From contig OZ038384.1 in assembly GCA_964036045.1 (NCBI GenBank), positions 56,331,355-56,395,354 of the forward strand: a stretch of DNA of 64,000 nt. The letters run 5' to 3'. Below the pieces are notes generated by a model. The model made no database searches. It had not been told where the DNA came from and worked only from the letters and a program-made list of their open reading frames with translations. The DNA comes from Eutreptiella sp. 'Long Island Sound 2002' (lineage: Eukaryota; Euglenozoa; Euglenophyceae; Eutreptiales; Eutreptiaceae). Positions 50,401 to 63,800 of this stretch are shown piece after piece. Position 1 is the first letter of the stretch, and each line of letters opens with the position of its first letter. The translations under genes were made by a program, and so were the position numbers.

Positions 50401-51040
50401 TGGTACATGCATGAGGGATGGCGGGGCTTTGCTACATGCATGAAGTATGGCGGGGCTTTGGTACATGCATGAGGTATGGCGGGGCTTTCGTACATGCATG
50501 AGGTATGTCGGGGCCTTGGTACATGCATGAGGTATGGCGGGGATTCGGTACATGCATGAGGTATGGCGGGGCTTTGGTACATGCATGAGGTATGACGGGG
50601 CTTCGGTACATGCATGAGGGATGGCGGGGCTTTGGTACATGCATGAGGTATGGCGGGGCCTTGGTACATGCATGAGGTATGGCGGGGCTTCGGTACATGC
50701 ATGAGGGAAGGCGGTGCTTTGGTACATGCATGAGGTATGGCGGGGCTTTGGTACATGCATGAGGGATGGCGGGGCTTTGGTACATGCATGAGTATGGCCG
50801 AGGTTTGGTACATGCATGAGGTATGGCGGGGCTTTGGTACATGCATGAGGTATGGCGGGGCCTTGGCACATGCATGAGGGATGGTGGGGCTTTGGTACAT
50901 GCATGAGGTATGGCGGGGCTTTGGTACATGCATGAGGTATGGCGGGGCTTTGGTACATGCATGAGGTATGGCGGGGCTTTGGTACATGCATGAGGGAAGG
51001 CGGGGCTTTGGCACATGCATGGGGTATGTCGGGGCCTGGG
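47500..51040 (+). repeat. Interlocking HORs of about 1.56-1.68 kb in the right arm
   Basis: Variants at 47.5-48.1 kb recur at 49.2-49.8 kb with an offset of 1,680 bp (for example, the unit before TACATGCGTGAGG at 47,831 and 49,511). Variants at 48.66-49.44 kb recur at 50.22-51.03 kb with offsets of 1,564 bp (GAGGTATACC at 48,791 and 50,355) and 1,593 bp (AGTATGGCCG at 49,198 and 50,791). The 29-bp change in offset marks one gained or lost unit. The offsets depart from multiples of 29 by the 1-bp deletions of the AGTATGGCCG marker units. Confidence 0.78.
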
Positions 51041-51044
51041 TACA

Positions 51045-51565
51045 TGCATGAGGTATGGCGGGGCTTTGGTACATGCATGAGGTATGGCGGGGCATTGGTA
51101 CATGCATGACGGATGGCGGGGCTTTGGTACATGCATGAGGTATGGCGGCGCCTTCGTACATGCATGAGGGATGGCGGGGCTTTGGTACATGCATGAGGTA
51201 CGGCCGGGCCTTGGTACATGCATGAGGGAAGGCGGGGCTTCCGTACACGCATGAGGGAAGGCGGGGCTTTGGTACATGCATGAGGGATGGCGGGGCATTG
51301 GTATGCATGAGGTATGGCGGGGCTTTGGTACATGCATGAGGTATGGCGGGGCATTGGTACATGCATGACGGATGGCGGGGCTTTGGTACATGCATGAGGT
51401 ATGGCGGCGCCTTCGTACATGCATGAGGGATGGCGGGGCTTTGGTACATGCATGAGGTACGGCCGGGCCTTGGTACATGCATGAGGGATGGCGGGGCTTC
51501 CGTACACGCATGAGGGAAGGCGGGGCTTTGGTACATGCATGAGGGATGGCGGGGCATTGGTATGC
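51045..51565 (+). repeat. 259-bp (9-unit) tandem duplication with a 27-bp marker unit
   Basis: The series CATGACGGATGG, GGCGGCGCCTTCG, TACGGCCGGGCC, GGCTTCCGTACACGC and the 27-bp GGTATGCATGAGG unit occurs twice, 259 bp apart (9 x 29 minus 2). The two copies differ at very few bases, for example GAGGGAAGG versus GAGGGATGG. This is one of the youngest-looking duplications in the right arm. Confidence 0.88.
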
Positions 51566-53989
51566 ATGAGGTATGGCGGGGCTTTGGTACATGCATGAGG
51601 GATGGCGGGGCTTCGGTACATGCATGAGGGATGGCGGGGCTTCGGTACAGGCATGAGGGAAGGCGGGGCTTTGGTACATGCATGAGGTATGGCGGGGCTT
51701 TGGTACATGCATGAGGTATGGCGGGGCATTGGTACATGCATGAGGTATGGCGGGGCTTTGGTACATGCATGAGGTATGGCGGGGCATTGGTACATGCATG
51801 AGGGATGGCGGGGCTTTGGTACATGCATGAGGTATGGCGGGGCTTTGGTAGATGCATGGGGTATGGCGGGGCATTGGTACATTCATGAGGGATGGCGGGG
51901 CTTTGGTACATGCATGAGGTATGGCGGGGCCTTGGTACATGCATGAGGTATGGTGGGGCTTTGGTACATGCATGAGGTATGGCGGAGCATTGGTACATGC
52001 ATGAGGTATGGCGGGGCTTTGGTACATGCATGAGGTATGGCGGCGCCTTGTTACATGCATGAGGGATGGCGGGGCTTCGCTACAGGCATGAGGGAAGGCG
52101 GGGCTTTGGTACATGCATGAGGTATGGCGGGGCTTTGGTACATGCATGAGGTATGGCGGGGCTTTGGTACATGCATGAGGTATGGCGGGGCTTTCGTACA
52201 TGCATGAGGTATGGCGGGGCTTTGGTACATGCATGAGGTATGGCGGGGCCTTGGTACATGCATGAGGGATGGTGCGGCTTTGGTACATGCATGAGGTACG
52301 GCGGGGCTTTCGTACATGCATGACGGATGGCGGGGCTTTGGTACATGCATGAGGTACTGCCGGGCCTTGGTACATGCGTGAGGGAAGGCGGGGCTTTGGT
52401 ACATGCATGAGGTATGGGCGGGCTTTGGTACATGCATGAGTATGGCCGACCTTTGGTACATGCATGAGGTATGGCGGGGCCTTGGTACATGCATGAGGTA
52501 TGGCGGGGCTTTGGTACATGCATGAGGTATGGGCGGGCTTTGGTACATGCATGAGGTATGGCGGGGCTTTGGTGCATGCATGAGGGATGGCGGGGGCTTG
52601 GTACATGCATGAGGTATGGCGGGGCCTTGGTACATGCATGAGGTATGGCGGGGCTTTGGTACATGCATGAGGGAAGGCGGGGCTTTGGTACATGCATGAG
52701 GGATGGCGGGGCTTTGGTACATGCATGAGGGATGGCGGGGCTTTGGTACATGCATGAGGGATGGCGGGGCTTCGGTACAGGCATGAGGGAAGGCGGGGCT
52801 TTGGTACATGCATGAGGTATGGCGGGGCTTTGGTACATGCATGAGGTATGGCGGGGCATTGGTACATGCATGAGGTATGGCGGGGCTTTGGTACATGCAT
52901 GAGGTATGGCGGGGCATTGGTACATGCATGAGGGATGGCGGGGCTTTGGTACATGCATGAGGTATGGCGGGGCATTGGTACATTCATGAGGGATGGCGGG
53001 GCTTCGGTACATGCCTGAGGTATGGCGGGGCCTTGGTACATGCATGAGGGATGGTGGGGCTTTGGTACATGCATGAGGTATGGCGGAGCATTGGTACATG
53101 CATGAGGTATGGCGGGGCTTTGGTACATGCATGAGGTATCGCGGCGCCTTGGTACATGCATGAGGGATGGCGGGGCTTCGGTACAGGCATGAGGGAAGGC
53201 GGGGCTTTGGTACATGCATGAGGTATGGCGGGGCTTTGGTACATGCATGAGGTATGGCGGGGCTTTGGTACATGCATGAGGTATGGCGGGGCTTTCGTAC
53301 ATGCATGAGGTATGGCGGGGCTTTGGTACATGCATGAGGTATGGCGGGGCCTTGGTACATGCATGAGGGATGGTGCGGCTTTGGTACATGCATGAGGTAT
53401 GGCGGGGCCTTCGTACATGCATGAGGTATGGCGGGGCTTTGGTACATGCATGAGGTATGGCGGGGCTTTGGTACATGCATGAGGTATGGCGGGGCTTTGG
53501 TACATGCATGAGGGATGGCGGGGCTTTGGTACATGCATGAGGTATGGCGGGGCCTTGGTACATGCATGAGGGATGGTGGGGCTTTGGTACATGCATGAGG
53601 CACGGCGGGGCATTGGTACATGCATGACGGATGGCGGGGCTTTGGTACATGCATGAGGTACTGCCGGGCCTTGGTACATGCATGAGGGAAGGCGGGGCTT
53701 TGGTACATGCATGAGGTAAGGGCGGGCTTTGGTGCATGCATGAGTATGGCCGACCTTTGGTACATGCATGAGGTATGGCGGGGGTTTGGTACATGCATTA
53801 GGTATGGCGGGGCCTTGGTACATGCATGAGGTATCGCGGGGCTTTGGTACATGCATGAGGTATGGGCGGGCTTTGGTACATGCATGAGGTATGGCGGGGC
53901 TTTGGTGCATGCATGAGGGATGGCGGGGGTTTGGTACATGCATGAGGTATGGCGGGGCCTTGGTACATGCATGAGGTATGTCGGGGCTT

Positions 53990-56900
53990 TGGTACATGCA
54001 TGAGGGATGGCGGGGCTTTGGTACATGCATGAGGTATGGCCGGGCTTTGGTACATGCATGAGGGATGGCGGGGCTTTGGTACATGCATGAGGGATGGCGG
54101 GTCATTGGTACATGCATGAGGGAAGGCGGGGCTTTGGTACATGCATGAGGTATGGCCGGGCTTTGGAACATGCATGAGATATGGCGGGCCTTCGGTACAC
54201 TCATGAGGGAAGGCGGGACTTTGGTATATGCATGAGGGAAGGCGGGGCCCTGGTACATGCATGAGTATGGCCGACCTTTGGTACATGCATGAGGTATGGC
54301 CGGGCCTTGGTACATGCATGAAGTATGGCGGGGCATTGGTACATGCATGACGGATGGCGGGGCTTTGGTACATGCATGAGGTATGGCGGCGCCTTGCTAC
54401 ATGCATGAGGGATGGCGGGGCTTCGGTACATGCATGAGGTACGGCCGGGCCTTGGTACATGCATGAGGGAAGGCGGGGCTTTGGTACATGCATGAGGTAT
54501 GGCGGGGCTTTGGTACATGCATGAGGGATGGCGGGGGTTTGGTACATGCATGAGGTATGGCGGGGCCTTCGTACATGCATGAGGTATGGCGGGGCTTTGG
54601 TACATGCATGAGGTATGGGCGGGCTTTGGTACATGCATGAGGTATGGCGGGGCATTGGTACATGCATGACGGATGGCGGGGCTTTGGTACATGCATGAGG
54701 TATGGCGGCGCCTTGGTACATGCATGAGGGATGGCGGGGGTTTGGTACATGCATGAGGTACGGCCGGGCCTTGGTACATGCATGAGGGAAGGCGGGGCTT
54801 TGGTACACGCATGAGGTATGGGCGGCCTTTGGTACATGCATGAGGTATGGCGGGGCTTTGGTACATGCATGAGGGATGGCGGGGCTTTGGTACATGCATG
54901 AGGTATGGCGGGGCTTTGGTACATGCATGAGGGATGGCGGGGCTTTGGTACATGCATGAGGTATGGGCGGGCTTTGGTACATGCATGAGGTATGGCGGGG
55001 CTTTGGTACATGCATGAGGGATGGCGGGGTATTGGTACATGCATGAGGTATGGCGGGGCCTTGGTACATGCATGAGGTATTGCGGGGCTTTGGTACATGC
55101 ATGAGGGATGGCGGGGCTTTGGTACATGCATGAGGTATGGCCGGGCTTTGGTACATGCATGAGGTATGGCGGGGCTTTGGTACATGCATGAGGGATGGCG
55201 GGGCTTTGGTACATGCATGAGGGATGGCGGGGCTTTGGTACATGCATGAGGTACGGCCGGGCTTTGGAACATGCATGAGATATGGCGGGGCTTCGGTACA
55301 CTCATGAGGGAAGGCGGGGCGTTGGTACATGCATGAGGGAAGGCGGGGCTTTGGTACATGCATGAGGTATGGGCGGGCTTTGGTACATGCATGAGGTATG
55401 GCGGGGCTTTGGTGCATGCATGAGGGATGGCGGGGTTTTGGTACATGCATGAGGGAAGGCGGGGCTTTGGTACATGCATGAGGTATGCCGGGGCTTTGGT
55501 ACATGCATGAGGGATGGCGGGGCTTTGGTACATGCATGAGGTATGGCCGGGCTTTGGTACATGCATGAGGGATGGCGGGGCTTTGGTACATGCATGAGGG
55601 ATGGCGGGTCATTGGTACATGCATGAGGGAAGGCGGGGCTTTGGTACATGCATGAGGTATGGCCGGGCTTTGGAACATGCATGAGATATGGCGGGCCTTC
55701 GGTACACTCATGAGGGAAGGCGGGACTTTGGTATATGCATGAGGGAAGGCGGGGCCCTGGTACATGCATGAGTATGGCCGACCTTTGGTACATGCATGAG
55801 GTATGGCCGGGCCTTGGTACATGCATGAAGTATGGCGGGGCATTGGTACATGCATGACGGATGGCGGGGCTTTGGTACATGCATGAGGTATGGCGGCGCC
55901 TTGCTACATGCATGAGGGATGGCGGGGCTTCGGTACATGCATGAGGTACGGCCGGGCCTTGGTACATGCATGAGGGAAGGCGGGGCTTTGGTACATGCAT
56001 GAGGTATGGGCGGGCTTTGGTACATGCATGAGGTATGGCGGGGCTTTGGTACATGCATGAGGGATGGCGGGGGTTTGGTACATGCATGAGGTATGGCGGG
56101 GCCTTCGTACATGCATGAGGTATGGCGGGGCTTTGGTACATGCATGAGGTATGGGCGGGCTTTGGTACATGCATGAGGTATGGCGGGGCATTGGTACATG
56201 CATGACGGATGGCGGGGCTTTGGTACATGCATGAGGTATGGCGGCGCCTTGGTACATGCATGAGGGATGGCGGGGGTTTGGTACATGCATGAGGTACGGC
56301 CGGGCCTTGGTACATGCATGAGGGAAGGCGGGGCTTTGGTACATGCATGAGGTATGGGCGGCCTTTGGTACATGCATGAGGTATGGCGGGGCTTTGGTAC
56401 ATGCATGAGGGATGGCGGGGCTTTGGTACATGCATGAGGTATGGCGGGGCTTTGGTACATGCATGAGGGATGGCGGGGCTTTGGTACATGCATGAGGTAT
56501 GGGCGGGCTTTGGTACATGCATGAGGTATGGCGGGGCTTTGGTACATGCATGAGGGATGGCGGGGGTTTGGTACATGCATGAGGTATGGCGGGGCCTTGG
56601 TACATGCATGAGGTATTGCGGGGCTTTGGTACATGCATGAGGGATGGCGGGGCTTTGGTACAGGCATGAGGTATGGCCGGGCTTTGGTACATGCATGAGG
56701 TATGGCGGGGCTTTGGTACATGCATGAGGGATGGCGGGGCTTTGGTACATGCATGAGGGATGGCGGGGCTTTGGTACATGCATGAGGTACGGCCGGGCTT
56801 TGGAACATGCATGAGATATGGCGGGGCTTCGGTACACTCATGAGGGAAGGCGGGGCATTGGTACATGCATGAGGGAAGGCGGGGCTTTGGTACATGCATG
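53990..56900 (+). repeat. 1.5-kb higher-order tandem duplication
   Basis: Copy 1 (about 53,990-55,495) and copy 2 (about 55,497-56,900) share long series of variants, including GAACATGCATGAGATATGG, TACACTCATGAGGG, GGTATATGCATGAGGG, the 28-bp GAGTATGGCCGACC unit (54,263 and 55,770) and TACGGCCGGGC. The offset is 1,507 bp (52 units minus 1) and rises to 1,536 bp by the GGTACACTCATGAGGG marker at about 55,300/56,835, so one unit was gained or lost inside the block. Confidence 0.87.
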
Positions 56901-59900
56901 AGGTATGGCGGGGCCTTGGTACATGCATGAGGTATGGCCGGGCCTTGGTACATGCATGAGGTATGGCGGGGCTTTGGTACATGCATGAGGTATGGCGGGG
57001 CTTCGGTACATGCATGAGGGATGGCGGGGCCTTGGTACATGAATGAGGTATGGCGGGGCTTTGGTACATGCATGAGGTATGGCGGGGCTTTGGTACATGC
57101 ATGAGGTATGGCGGGGCTTCGGTACATGCATGAGGTATGGCGGGCCTTTGGTACATGCATGAGGTATGGCGGGGCTTCGGTACATGCATGAGGGATGGCG
57201 GGGCTTTGGTACATGCATGAGGTATGGCGGCGCCTTGGTACATGCATGAGGGATGGCGGGGCTTTGGTACATGCATGAGGTACGGCAGGGCCTTGGTACA
57301 TGCATGAGGGATGGCGGGGCTTCGGTACATGCATGAGGGAAGGTGGGGCTTTGGTACATGCATGAGGTATGTCGGGGCTTTGGTACATGCATGAGGGATG
57401 GCGGGGCTTTGGTACATGCATGAGGGATGGCGGGGCTTTGGTACATGCATGAGGGATGGCGGGGCTTCGGTACATGCATGATGGAAGGCGGGGCTTTGGT
57501 ACATGCATGAGGTATGGCGGGGCTTTGGTACATGTATGAGGGATGGCGGGGCTTTGGTACACGCATGAGTATGGCCGAGGTTTGGTACATGCATGAGGTA
57601 TGGCGGGGCTTTGGTACATGCATGAGGTATGGCGGGGCCTTGGTACATGCATGAGGGATGGCGGGGCTTTGGTACATGCATGAGGTATGGCGGGGCTTTG
57701 GTACATGCATGAGGTATGGCGGGGCTTTGGTACATGCATGAGGTATGGCGGGGCCTTGGTACATGCATGAGGTATGGCGGGGCTTCGGTACATGCATGAG
57801 GGAAGGCGGGGCTTTGGTACATGCATGAGGTATGGCGGGGCTGTGGTACATGCATGAGGGATGGCGGGGCTTTGGTACATGCATGAGGTATGGCGGGGCT
57901 TCGGTACATGCATCAGGGAAGGCGGGGCTTTGGTACATGCATGAGGTATGGCGGGGCTTTGGTACATGCATGAGGGATGGCGGGGCTTTGGTACATGCAT
58001 GAGTATGGCCGAGGTTTGGTACATGCATGAGGTATGGCGGGGCCTTGGTACATGCATGAGGTATGGCGGGGCCTTGGTACATGCATGAGGGATGGTGGGG
58101 CTTTGGTACATGCATGAGGTATGGCGGGGCATTGGTACATGCATGAGGTATGGCGGGGCCTTGGTGCATGCATGAGGTATGGCGGGGCTTTGGTACATGC
58201 ATGAGGTATGGCGGGGCTTTGGTACATGCATGAGGTATCTCGGGGCCTTGGTACATGCATGACGTATGGTGGGGGCTTTGTACATGCATGAGGTATGGCG
58301 GGGCATTGGTACATGCATGAGGGATGGCGGGGCTTTGGTACACGCATCAGGTATGGCGGCGCCTTGGTACATGCACAAGGGATGGCGGGGCTTTGGTACA
58401 TGCATGAGGTACGGCCGGGCCTTGGTACATGCATGAGGGAAGGCGGGGCTTTGGTACACGCATGAGGTATGGCGGGGCTTTGGTACATGCATGAGGTATG
58501 GCGGGGCTTTGGTACATGCATGAGGGAAGGCGGGGCTTCGGTACACGCATGAGGGAAGGCGGGGCTTTGGTACATGCATGAGGGATGGCGGGGCATTGGT
58601 ACATGCATGAGGGATGGCGGGGCTTTGGTACATGCATGAGGTATGGCGGGGCATTGGTACATGCATGACGGATGGCGGGGCTTTGGTACATGCATGAGGT
58701 ATGGCGGCGCCTTGGTACATGCTTGAGGGATGGCTGGGGTTTGGTACATGCATGAGGTACGGCCGGGCCTTGGTACATGCATGAGGGAAGGCGGGGCTTT
58801 GGTACATGCATGAGGTATGGCGGGGCTTTGGTACATGCATGAGGGATGGCGGGGCTTCGGTACAGGCATGAGGGAAGGCGGGGCTTTGGTACATGCATGA
58901 GGGAAGGCGGGGCTTTGGTACATGCATGAGGTGTGGCGGGGCTTTGGTACATGCATGAGGTATGGCGGGGCTTTGGTACATGCATGAGTATGGCCGAGGG
59001 TTGGTACATGCATGAGGTATCGCGGGGCTTTGGTACATGCATGAGGTATGGCGGGGCTTTGGTACATGCATGAGGTATGGCGGGGCTTTGGTACATGCAT
59101 GAGGTATGGCGGGGCTTTGGTACATGCATGAGGTATGGCGGGGCTTTGGTACATGCATGAGGTATGTCGGGGCCTGGGTACATGCATGAGGTATGGCGGG
59201 GCTTTGGTACATGCATGAGGTATGGCGGGGCATTGGTACATGCATGACGGATGGCGGGGCTTTGGTACATGCATGAGGGATGGCGGCGCCTTGGTACATG
59301 CATGAGGGATGGCGGGGCTTTGGTACATGCATGAGGTATGGCGGGGCTTTGGTACATGCATGAGGGAAGGCGGGGCTTTGGTACATGCATGAGGTATGGC
59401 GGGGCTTTGGTACATGCATGAGGTATGGCGGGGCTTTGGTACATGCATGAGGGATGGGGGCTTCCGTACACGCATGAGGGAAGGCGGGGCTTTGGTACAT
59501 GCATGAGGGATGGCGGGGCATTGGTACATGCATAAGCGATGGCGGGGCTTTGGTACATGCATGAGGTATGGCCGGGCCTTGGTACATGCATGAGGGAAGG
59601 CGGGGCTTTGGTACATGCATGAGGTATGTCGGGGCCTTGGTACATGCATGACGTATGGCGGGGCTTTTGTACATGCATGAGGTATGGCGGGGCATTGGTA
59701 CATGCATGACGGATGACGGGGCTTTTGTACATGCATGAGGTATGGCGGCGCCTTGGTACATGCATGAGGGATGGCGGGGCTTTGGTACATGCATGAGGTA
59801 CGGCCGGGCCTTGGTACATGCATGAGGGAAGGCGGGGCTTTGGTACATGCATGAGGTATGGCGGGGCTTTGGTACATGCATGAGGTATGGCGGGGCTTTG

Positions 59901-60194
59901 GTACATGCATGAGGTACGGCCGGGCCTTGGTACATGCATGAGGGAAGGCGGGGCTTTGGTACATGCATGAGGTATGGCGGGGCTTTGGTACATGCATGAG
60001 GTATGGCGGGGCTTTGGTACATGCATGAGGTATGGCGGGGCTTTGGTACATGCATGAGGTATGGCGGGGCATTGGTACATGCATGACGGATGACGGGGCT
60101 TTGGTACATGCATGAGGTATGGCGGCGCCTTGGTACATGCATGAGGGATGGCGGGGCTTTGGTACATGCATGAGGTACGGCCGGGCCTTGGTAC

Positions 60195-60836
60195 ATGCAT
60201 GAGGGATGGCGGGGCTTCGGTACACGCATGAGGGATGGCGGGGCTTTGGTACATGCATGAGGTATGGCGGGGCCTTGGTACATGCATGAGGGATGCTGGG
60301 GCTTTGGTACATGCATGAGGTATGGCGGGGCATTGGTACATGCATGACGGATGGCGGGGCTTTGGTACATGCATGAGGTATGGCGGCGCCTTGGTACATG
60401 CATGAGGGATGGCGGGGGTTTGGTACATGCATGAGGTATGGCGGGGCTTTGGTACATGCATGACGGATGGCGGGGCTTCGGTACATGCATGAGGTACGGC
60501 CGGGCCTTGGTACATGCATGAGGGAAGGCGGGGCTTTGGTACATGCATGAGGTATGGCGGGGCTTTGGTACATGCATGAGGTATGGCGGGGCTTTGGTAC
60601 ATGCATGAGGGATGGCGGGGCTTCGGTACACGCATGAGGGATGGCGGGGCTTTGGTACATGCATGAGGTATGGCGGGGCCTTGGTACATGCATGAGGGAT
60701 GCTGGGGCTTTGGTACATGCATGAGGTATGGCGGGGCATTGGTACATGCATGACGGATGGCGGGGCTTTGGTACATGCATGAGGTATGGCGGCGCCTTGG
60801 TACATGCATGAGGGATGGCGGGGGTTTGGTACATGC
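60195..60836 (+). repeat. 406-bp (14-unit) duplication
   Basis: The rare unit GGATGCTGGG occurs at 60,291 and 60,697, exactly 14 units apart. Its neighbours match in order on both sides: GGCTTCGGTACACGC, CATGACGGATGG, GGCGGCGCC and GGCGGGGGTTTGG. The copies run about 60,195-60,430 and 60,601-60,836. Confidence 0.85.
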
Positions 60837-63800
60837 ATGAGGTACGGCCGGGCCTTGGTACATGCATGAGGGAAGGCGGGGCTTTGGTACATGCATGAGG
60901 TATGGCGGGGCATTGGTACATGCATGAGGGATGGCGGGGCTTCGGTACAGGCATGAGGGAAGACGGGGCTTTGGTACATGCATGAGGGAAGGCGGGGCTT
61001 TGGTACATGCATGAGGTATGTCGGGGCCTGGGTACATGCATGAGGTATGGCGGGGCTTTGGTACATGCATGAGGTATGGCGGGGCATTGGTACATGCATG
61101 AGGTATGGCGGGGCTTCGGTACATGCATGAGGTACGGCGGGGCTTTGGTACATGCATGAGGTATGGCGGGGCTTTGGTACATGCATGAGGTATGGCGGGG
61201 CTTTGGTACATGCATGAGGTATGGCGGGGCTTTGGTACATGCATGAGGTATGGCGGGGCTTTGGTACATGCATGAGGTATGGCGCGGCTTTGGTACATGC
61301 ATGAGGTATGGCGGGGCTTTGGTACATGCATGAGGTATGGCGGGGCCTTGGTACATGCATGAGGTATGGCGGGGATTTGGTACATGCATGAGGTATGTCG
61401 GGGCCTGGGTACATGCATGAGGTATGGCGGGGCTTTGGTACATGTATGAGGTATGGCGGGGCATTGGTACATGCATGAGGGATGGCGGGGCTTTGGTACA
61501 TGCATGAGGTATGGCGGCGCCTTGGTACATGCATGAGGGATGGCGGGGCTTCGGTACATGCATGAGGTATGGCGGGGCCTTGGTACATGCATGAGGGAAG
61601 GCGGGGCTTTGGTACATGCATGAGGTATGGCGGGGCATTGGTACATGCATGAGGTATGGCGGGGCATTGGTACATGCATGACGGATGGCGGGGCTTTGGT
61701 ACATGCATGAGGGATGGCGGCGCCTTGGTACATGCATGAGGGAAGGCGGGGCTTTGGTACATGCATGAGGTATGGCGGGTCTTTGGTACATGCATGAGGT
61801 ATGGCGGGGCTTTGGTACATGCATGAGGTATTTCGGGGCCTGGGTACATGCATGAGGTATGGCGGGGCTTTGGTACATGCATGAGGTATGGCGGGGCTTT
61901 GGTACATGCATGACGGATGGCGGGGCTTTGGTACATGCATGAGGTATGGCGGCGCCTTGGTACATGCATGAGGTATGGCGGGGCTTTGGTACATGCATGA
62001 GGTACGACCGGCCCTTGGTACATGCATCAGGGAAGGCGGGGCTTTGGTACATGCATGAGGTATGGCGGGGCTTTGGTACATGCATGAGGTATGGCGGGGC
62101 ATTGGTACATGCATGAGGTATGGCGGGGCTTTGGTACATGCATGAGGTATGGTGGGGCTTTGGTACATGCATGAGGGATGGCGGGCATTTGGTACATGCA
62201 TGAGGTATGGCGGGGCTTTGGTACATGCATGAGGTATGGCGGGGCATTGGTACATGCATGAGGGATGGCGGGGCTTTGGTACATGCATGAGGTATGGCGG
62301 TGCCTTGGTACATGCATGTGGGATGGTGGGGCTTTGGTACATTCATGAGGTATGGCGGGGCATTGGTACATGCATGACGGATGGCGGGGCTTTGGTACAT
62401 GCATGAGGTATGGCGGCGCCTTGGTACATGCATGAGGGATGGCGGGGCTTCGGTACAGGCATGAGGGAAGGCGGGGCTTTGGTACATGCATGAGGTATGG
62501 CGGGGCTTTGGTACATGCATGAGGGATGGCGGGGCATTGGTACATGCATGAGGGATGGCGGGGCTTTGGTACATGCATGAGGTATGGCGGGGCCTTGGTA
62601 CATGCATGAGGGATGGTGGGGCATTGGTACATGCATGACGGATGGCGGGGCTTTGGTACATGCATGAGGTATGGCGGGGCTTTGGTACATGCATGAGGTA
62701 TGTCGGCGCCTGGGTACATGCATGAGGTATGGCGGGGCTTTGGTACATGCATGAGGTACGGCGGGGCTTAGGTACATGCATGACGGATGGCGGGGCTTTG
62801 GTACATGCATGAGGTATGGCGGCGCCTTGGTACATGCATGAGGGATGGCGGGGCTTTGGTACATGCATGAGGTACGACCGGGCCTTGGTACATGCATGAG
62901 GGAAGGCGGGGCTTCGGTACATGCATGAGGTATGGCGGGGCTTTGGTACATGCATGAGGTATGGCGGGGCTTTGGTACATGCATGAGGTATGTCGGGGCC
63001 TGGGTACATGCATGAGGTATGGCGGGGCTTTGGTACATGCATGAGGTATGGCGGGGCATTGGTACATGCATGACGGATGGCGGGGCTTTGGTACATGCAT
63101 GAGGTATGGCGGCGCCTTGGTACATGCATGAGAGAAGGCGGGGCTTTGGTACATGCATGAGGTACGACCGGGCCTTGGTACATGCATGAGGGAAGGCGGG
63201 GCTTTGGTACATGCATGAGGTATGGCGGGGCTTTGGTACATGCATGAGGTATGGCGGGGCTTTGGCACATGCATGAGGGATGGCGGGGCGTTCGTACATG
63301 CATGAGGGAAGGCGGGGCTTTGGTACATGCATGAGGGATGGCGGGGCATTGGTACATGCATGAGGGATGGCGGGGCTTTGGTACATGCATGAGGTATGGC
63401 GGGGCCTTGGTACATGCATGAGGGATGGTGCGGCATTGGTACATGCATGACGGATGGCGGGGCTTTGGTACATGCATGAGGTATGGCGGCGCCTTGGTAC
63501 ATGCATGAGGGATGGCGGGGGTTTGGTACATGTATGAGGTACGGCCGGGCCTTGGTACATGCATGAGGGAAGGCGGGGCTTTGGTACATGCATGAGGTAT
63601 GGCGGGGCTTTGGTACATGCATGAGGGATGGCGGGGCTTCGGTACAGGCATGAGGGAAGGCGGGGCTTTGGTACATGCATGAGGTATGGCGGGGCATTGG
63701 TACATGCATGAGGTATGGCGGGGCTTTGGTACATGCATGAGGTATGGCGGGGCTTTGGTACATGCATGAGGGATGGCGGGGCTTTGGTACATGCATGAGG

